Shown here piece after piece: positions 62,009 through 64,000 of a stretch of 64,000 nt of DNA (positions within the stretch are counted from its first letter, which is position 1; each line of letters opens with the position of its first letter). Position numbers and translations under genes: made by a program. The DNA is from JAAFHB01 sp963675995 (GTDB taxonomy: Bacteria > Bacteroidota > Bacteroidia > Bacteroidales > Prolixibacteraceae). The stretch is taken from the NCBI GenBank assembly GCA_963675995.2, contig CAXXIY010000001.1, forward strand, positions 620,001-684,000, given 5' to 3'. A model generated the notes under the pieces. It did not search any database and had not been told where the DNA came from. It worked only from the letters and a program-made list of their open reading frames with translations.

Positions 62009-64000
62009 TTAGGAAGTTGTTTCCATCCGTTTTTTAAGCGTCTGATGGGGACGTACCTGTACGCTGATCGATTTGTATGCCGGTGTTTGGGTGATTACAC
62101 CGACGTTATTCACAGAGGTGAGCTCATTCGTTTCGGGGAAATAGGCTGCAACACAACCTTGTCTGATCGGGTAGGGAATGGCATAATAACCCTCAACTTT
62201 CCGCAGCTTATCGTCATAGAAGCTCGTGATCTCCACCAGTTGTTCCGCAGAAATATTCCGTTTTTCCATATCCTGGCTGTTCATAAATACAACCCTTCTC
62301 TCATTGGTGATTCCCCGATAACGATCGTTAAGACCAAAAATGGAGGTATTGAACTGATCGTGACTGCGAATGGTCATCATCAATAGTTCCCCTTCGTTGG
62401 GAACAACCATTTCAAGTGGATAATTGCTGAATTGCGCCTTTGAATCGCTTGTTTTAAAAACACGGTTCCTCAGTGGATTTTCAAGATAAAATTCCTGAGC
62501 GGTTACCGATTTTTTGTCAAGTTCGATCAAAGCCGGAATTACCTGAGAAATTGCGGCTCGAATGTTTTGATAGTCATTCTCAAAATGTTTCCAGTCGATT
62601 CCACTTCGTTCACCCAGAGTGGCCCTGGCAATTCCTGTTATAATTGAAACTTCGCTTTTTGTGTTTGCCGAAAGAGGGGGAAGACATCCTTGCGAATAAC
62701 CGATCTTTCCCATGGTATCCTCAATTGAAACCATCTGTCTTACCCCGTTTTGAACATCATCATCCAATCTTGAAAAACAGGGAAGTATTATTGCCTTTTT
62801 CCCGGTTACAAGATGGCTTCTGTTTAGTTTTGTAGAGATCATTACCGTCAGATGGCAATTTTGTAATGCCTGTTCGACAAAATGGGTGTCAGGAACCGCC
62901 GATGCAAGATTCCCTCCAAGTGAGATCAACACTTTTGATTTGCCCGAGGCGATCGATTTGATTGCGGGGATTACACTCATCCCGGGAGTACGCGGAACCA
63001 GGATAGAAAATCTATCTTCCAATGCTTTGAGAAAAGTCCCGGGCATATTTTCACCGGCTCCGGCGGTTCGGATCCCCTGAACATTGCTATGTCCCCTCAC
63101 CGGACAAAGCCCGGCTCCTGCCCTCCCGATGTTACCTTTCAGCAGCATCATGTTGATCATTTCCCTTATTGTTTCTATCGAATTACGATGGTGGGTGATC
63201 CCCAGACACCAATTAACAATTGTGCTTTTTGCCTTATAATAGATTTCTGCAGCCTCAACGATTTGTTCCTTACTTACTCCACTACCGGTAATAAGTTCAT
63301 CCCATGGGGTATTTTTAACGGTCAGTTGATACGCTTCAAAACCACTTGTACAGTCCTGAATAAAATTGTGATCGAGAATCCCCCCTTCGCGCTCTTCCGC
63401 TTCGAGTGTTGCCTTCACAATTCCGCGAATCAAAGCCATATCGCCATTGATCATGGGTTGAATGTACAAATGTGAAAGCGCCGTTTGTTTGCCCAGATAC
63501 GACTTTGCTTCCTGGGGGTCGGCAAAACCCATTAAACTTGCTTCCGGCATTGGATTAACAGCAATAATTTTACATCCATTCCTGACCGCGGCCTGCATAG
63601 ACTTCAGCATACGGGGGTGGTTAGAACCAGGATTATGACCGAAAACAAGTAGGACGTCTGCCTTTGGAAAATCTTCCAATCTGACACTGCTTTTACCAAA
63701 GCCCAGACTCATGGCGAGCGCCTTTCCCGAAGGTTCATGACAAAGATTGGCACTATTAGGGAGGTTATTGGTTCCATAGGTACGGGCAAACAGCTGATAC
63801 AGAAATGCAGCCTCATTGGAGGTTCTTCCCGAAGAATAAAAAACTGCTTCATCGGGATGGTGGAGAGATTTCAATTCACTGGCAATGAGCTTATATGCAT
63901 TATCCCAGCTGATGGGTTGGTAATGGGTGGAATTTTCATCAAGAAACATGGGACCGGTAAGTCGCCCCTGTTGTTCAAGCCAGTATTCAGGAGTTAACAG
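62009..64000 (-). CDS. YdeP/FdhF-type molybdopterin oxidoreductase (5' end outside window)
   Basis: The frame is open through the right edge (residues TPEYWLEQQGRLTGP precede the Met at 63949), so the N-terminus lies beyond it. About 663 residues visible. Mo-bisPGD family motifs: HYQPISWDNAYKLIASEL, FYSSGRTSNEAAFLYQLFAR, NLCHEPSGKAL, VFGHNPGSNHPRM, INMMLLKGNIGRAGAGLCPV, RGHSNVQG and the C-terminal VRSHDQFNTSIFG-type cofactor domain. This is the pattern of the FdhF-like YdeP group, whose substrate is not well established. No gene for electron partners is seen to the left. Confidence 0.9.
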   Translation of the reverse strand: MLTPEYWLEQQGRLTGPMFLDENSTHYQPISWDNAYKLIASELKSLHHPDEAVFYSSGRTSNEAAFLYQLFARTYGTNNLPNSANLCHEPSGKALAMSLGFGKSSVRLEDFPKADVLLVFGHNPGSNHPRMLKSMQAAVRNGCKIIAVNPMPEASLMGFADPQEAKSYLGKQTALSHLYIQPMINGDMALIRGIVKATLEAEEREGGILDHNFIQDCTSGFEAYQLTVKNTPWDELITGSGVSKEQIVEAAEIYYKAKSTIVNWCLGITHHRNSIETIREMINMMLLKGNIGRAGAGLCPVRGHSNVQGIRTAGAGENMPGTFLKALEDRFSILVPRTPGMSVIPAIKSIASGKSKVLISLGGNLASAVPDTHFVEQALQNCHLTVMISTKLNRSHLVTGKKAIILPCFSRLDDDVQNGVRQMVSIEDTMGKIGYSQGCLPPLSANTKSEVSIITGIARATLGERSGIDWKHFENDYQNIRAAISQVIPALIELDKKSVTAQEFYLENPLRNRVFKTSDSKAQFSNYPLEMVVPNEGELLMMTIRSHDQFNTSIFGLNDRYRGITNERRVVFMNSQDMEKRNISAEQLVEITSFYDDKLRKVEGYYAIPYPIRQGCVAAYFPETNELTSVNNVGVITQTPAYKSISVQVRPHQTLKKRMETTS

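Overview
The window looks like a chromosomal segment of a Bacteroidota bacterium, probably class Bacteroidia and perhaps near the Marinilabiliales. The evidence is a SusC/SusD pair behind an ECF sigma/FecR switch, other TonB-dependent receptors, a three-gene b558-type succinate dehydrogenase (sdhCAB), and several promoters of the form TTTG-N19/20-TAnnTTTG. The order is inferred from gene style only.

Layout. 1-10.4 kb: end of a TonB receptor, a cytochrome c/PQQ sugar dehydrogenase, cysS, a cyclophilin lipoprotein, ispD, a DUF2461 protein, a cysteate-synthase-like enzyme and a sensor kinase. 10.5-18.9 kb: a hypothetical protein, sdhB-sdhA-sdhC, a cupin, a hydrolase and a second TonB receptor. 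19-30 kb: carbohydrate use, with a decayed glycosidase-like gene, a GH29 fucosidase, an exported Gfo/Idh/MocA oxidoreductase, then sigma, FecR, SusC and SusD. 30.4-46 kb: an accessory island (below). 46-64 kb: a large secreted protein, a GH127-like arabinofuranosidase, a class II aldolase next to an MTA-phosphorylase-like gene, tRNA(CAU), an esterase, two surface-protein genes, coaX, a patatin, an SDR pseudogene, a secreted protein with an Ig-like tail, and the C-terminal part of a YdeP-type molybdopterin oxidoreductase that runs off the right edge.

The accessory island is the most interesting part. A toxin gene with two nonsense codons, an IS3 element inserted into a 21-bp tandem repeat, and a truncated tyrosine recombinase lead into an integron-like cassette array. 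It has about nine cassettes on the + strand: unknown soluble and membrane proteins, a lipoprotein, a MazF-type toxin-antitoxin pair and a BroN-Fic fusion. They are separated by attC-like imperfect palindromes of 126-154 bp with R''/R' core boxes. In all eight cassettes where both ends survive, the two ends of one cassette are complementary to each other over about 15 nt, with an A facing a C at position 11. This would make an unusually long basal stem in the excised circle. Group II intron remnants on the minus strand sit exactly at the R'' box of two cassettes, and an IS481 element splits another intron-derived repeat, leaving a 7-bp target duplication. No complete integron integrase is present, so the array appears orphaned or in decay.
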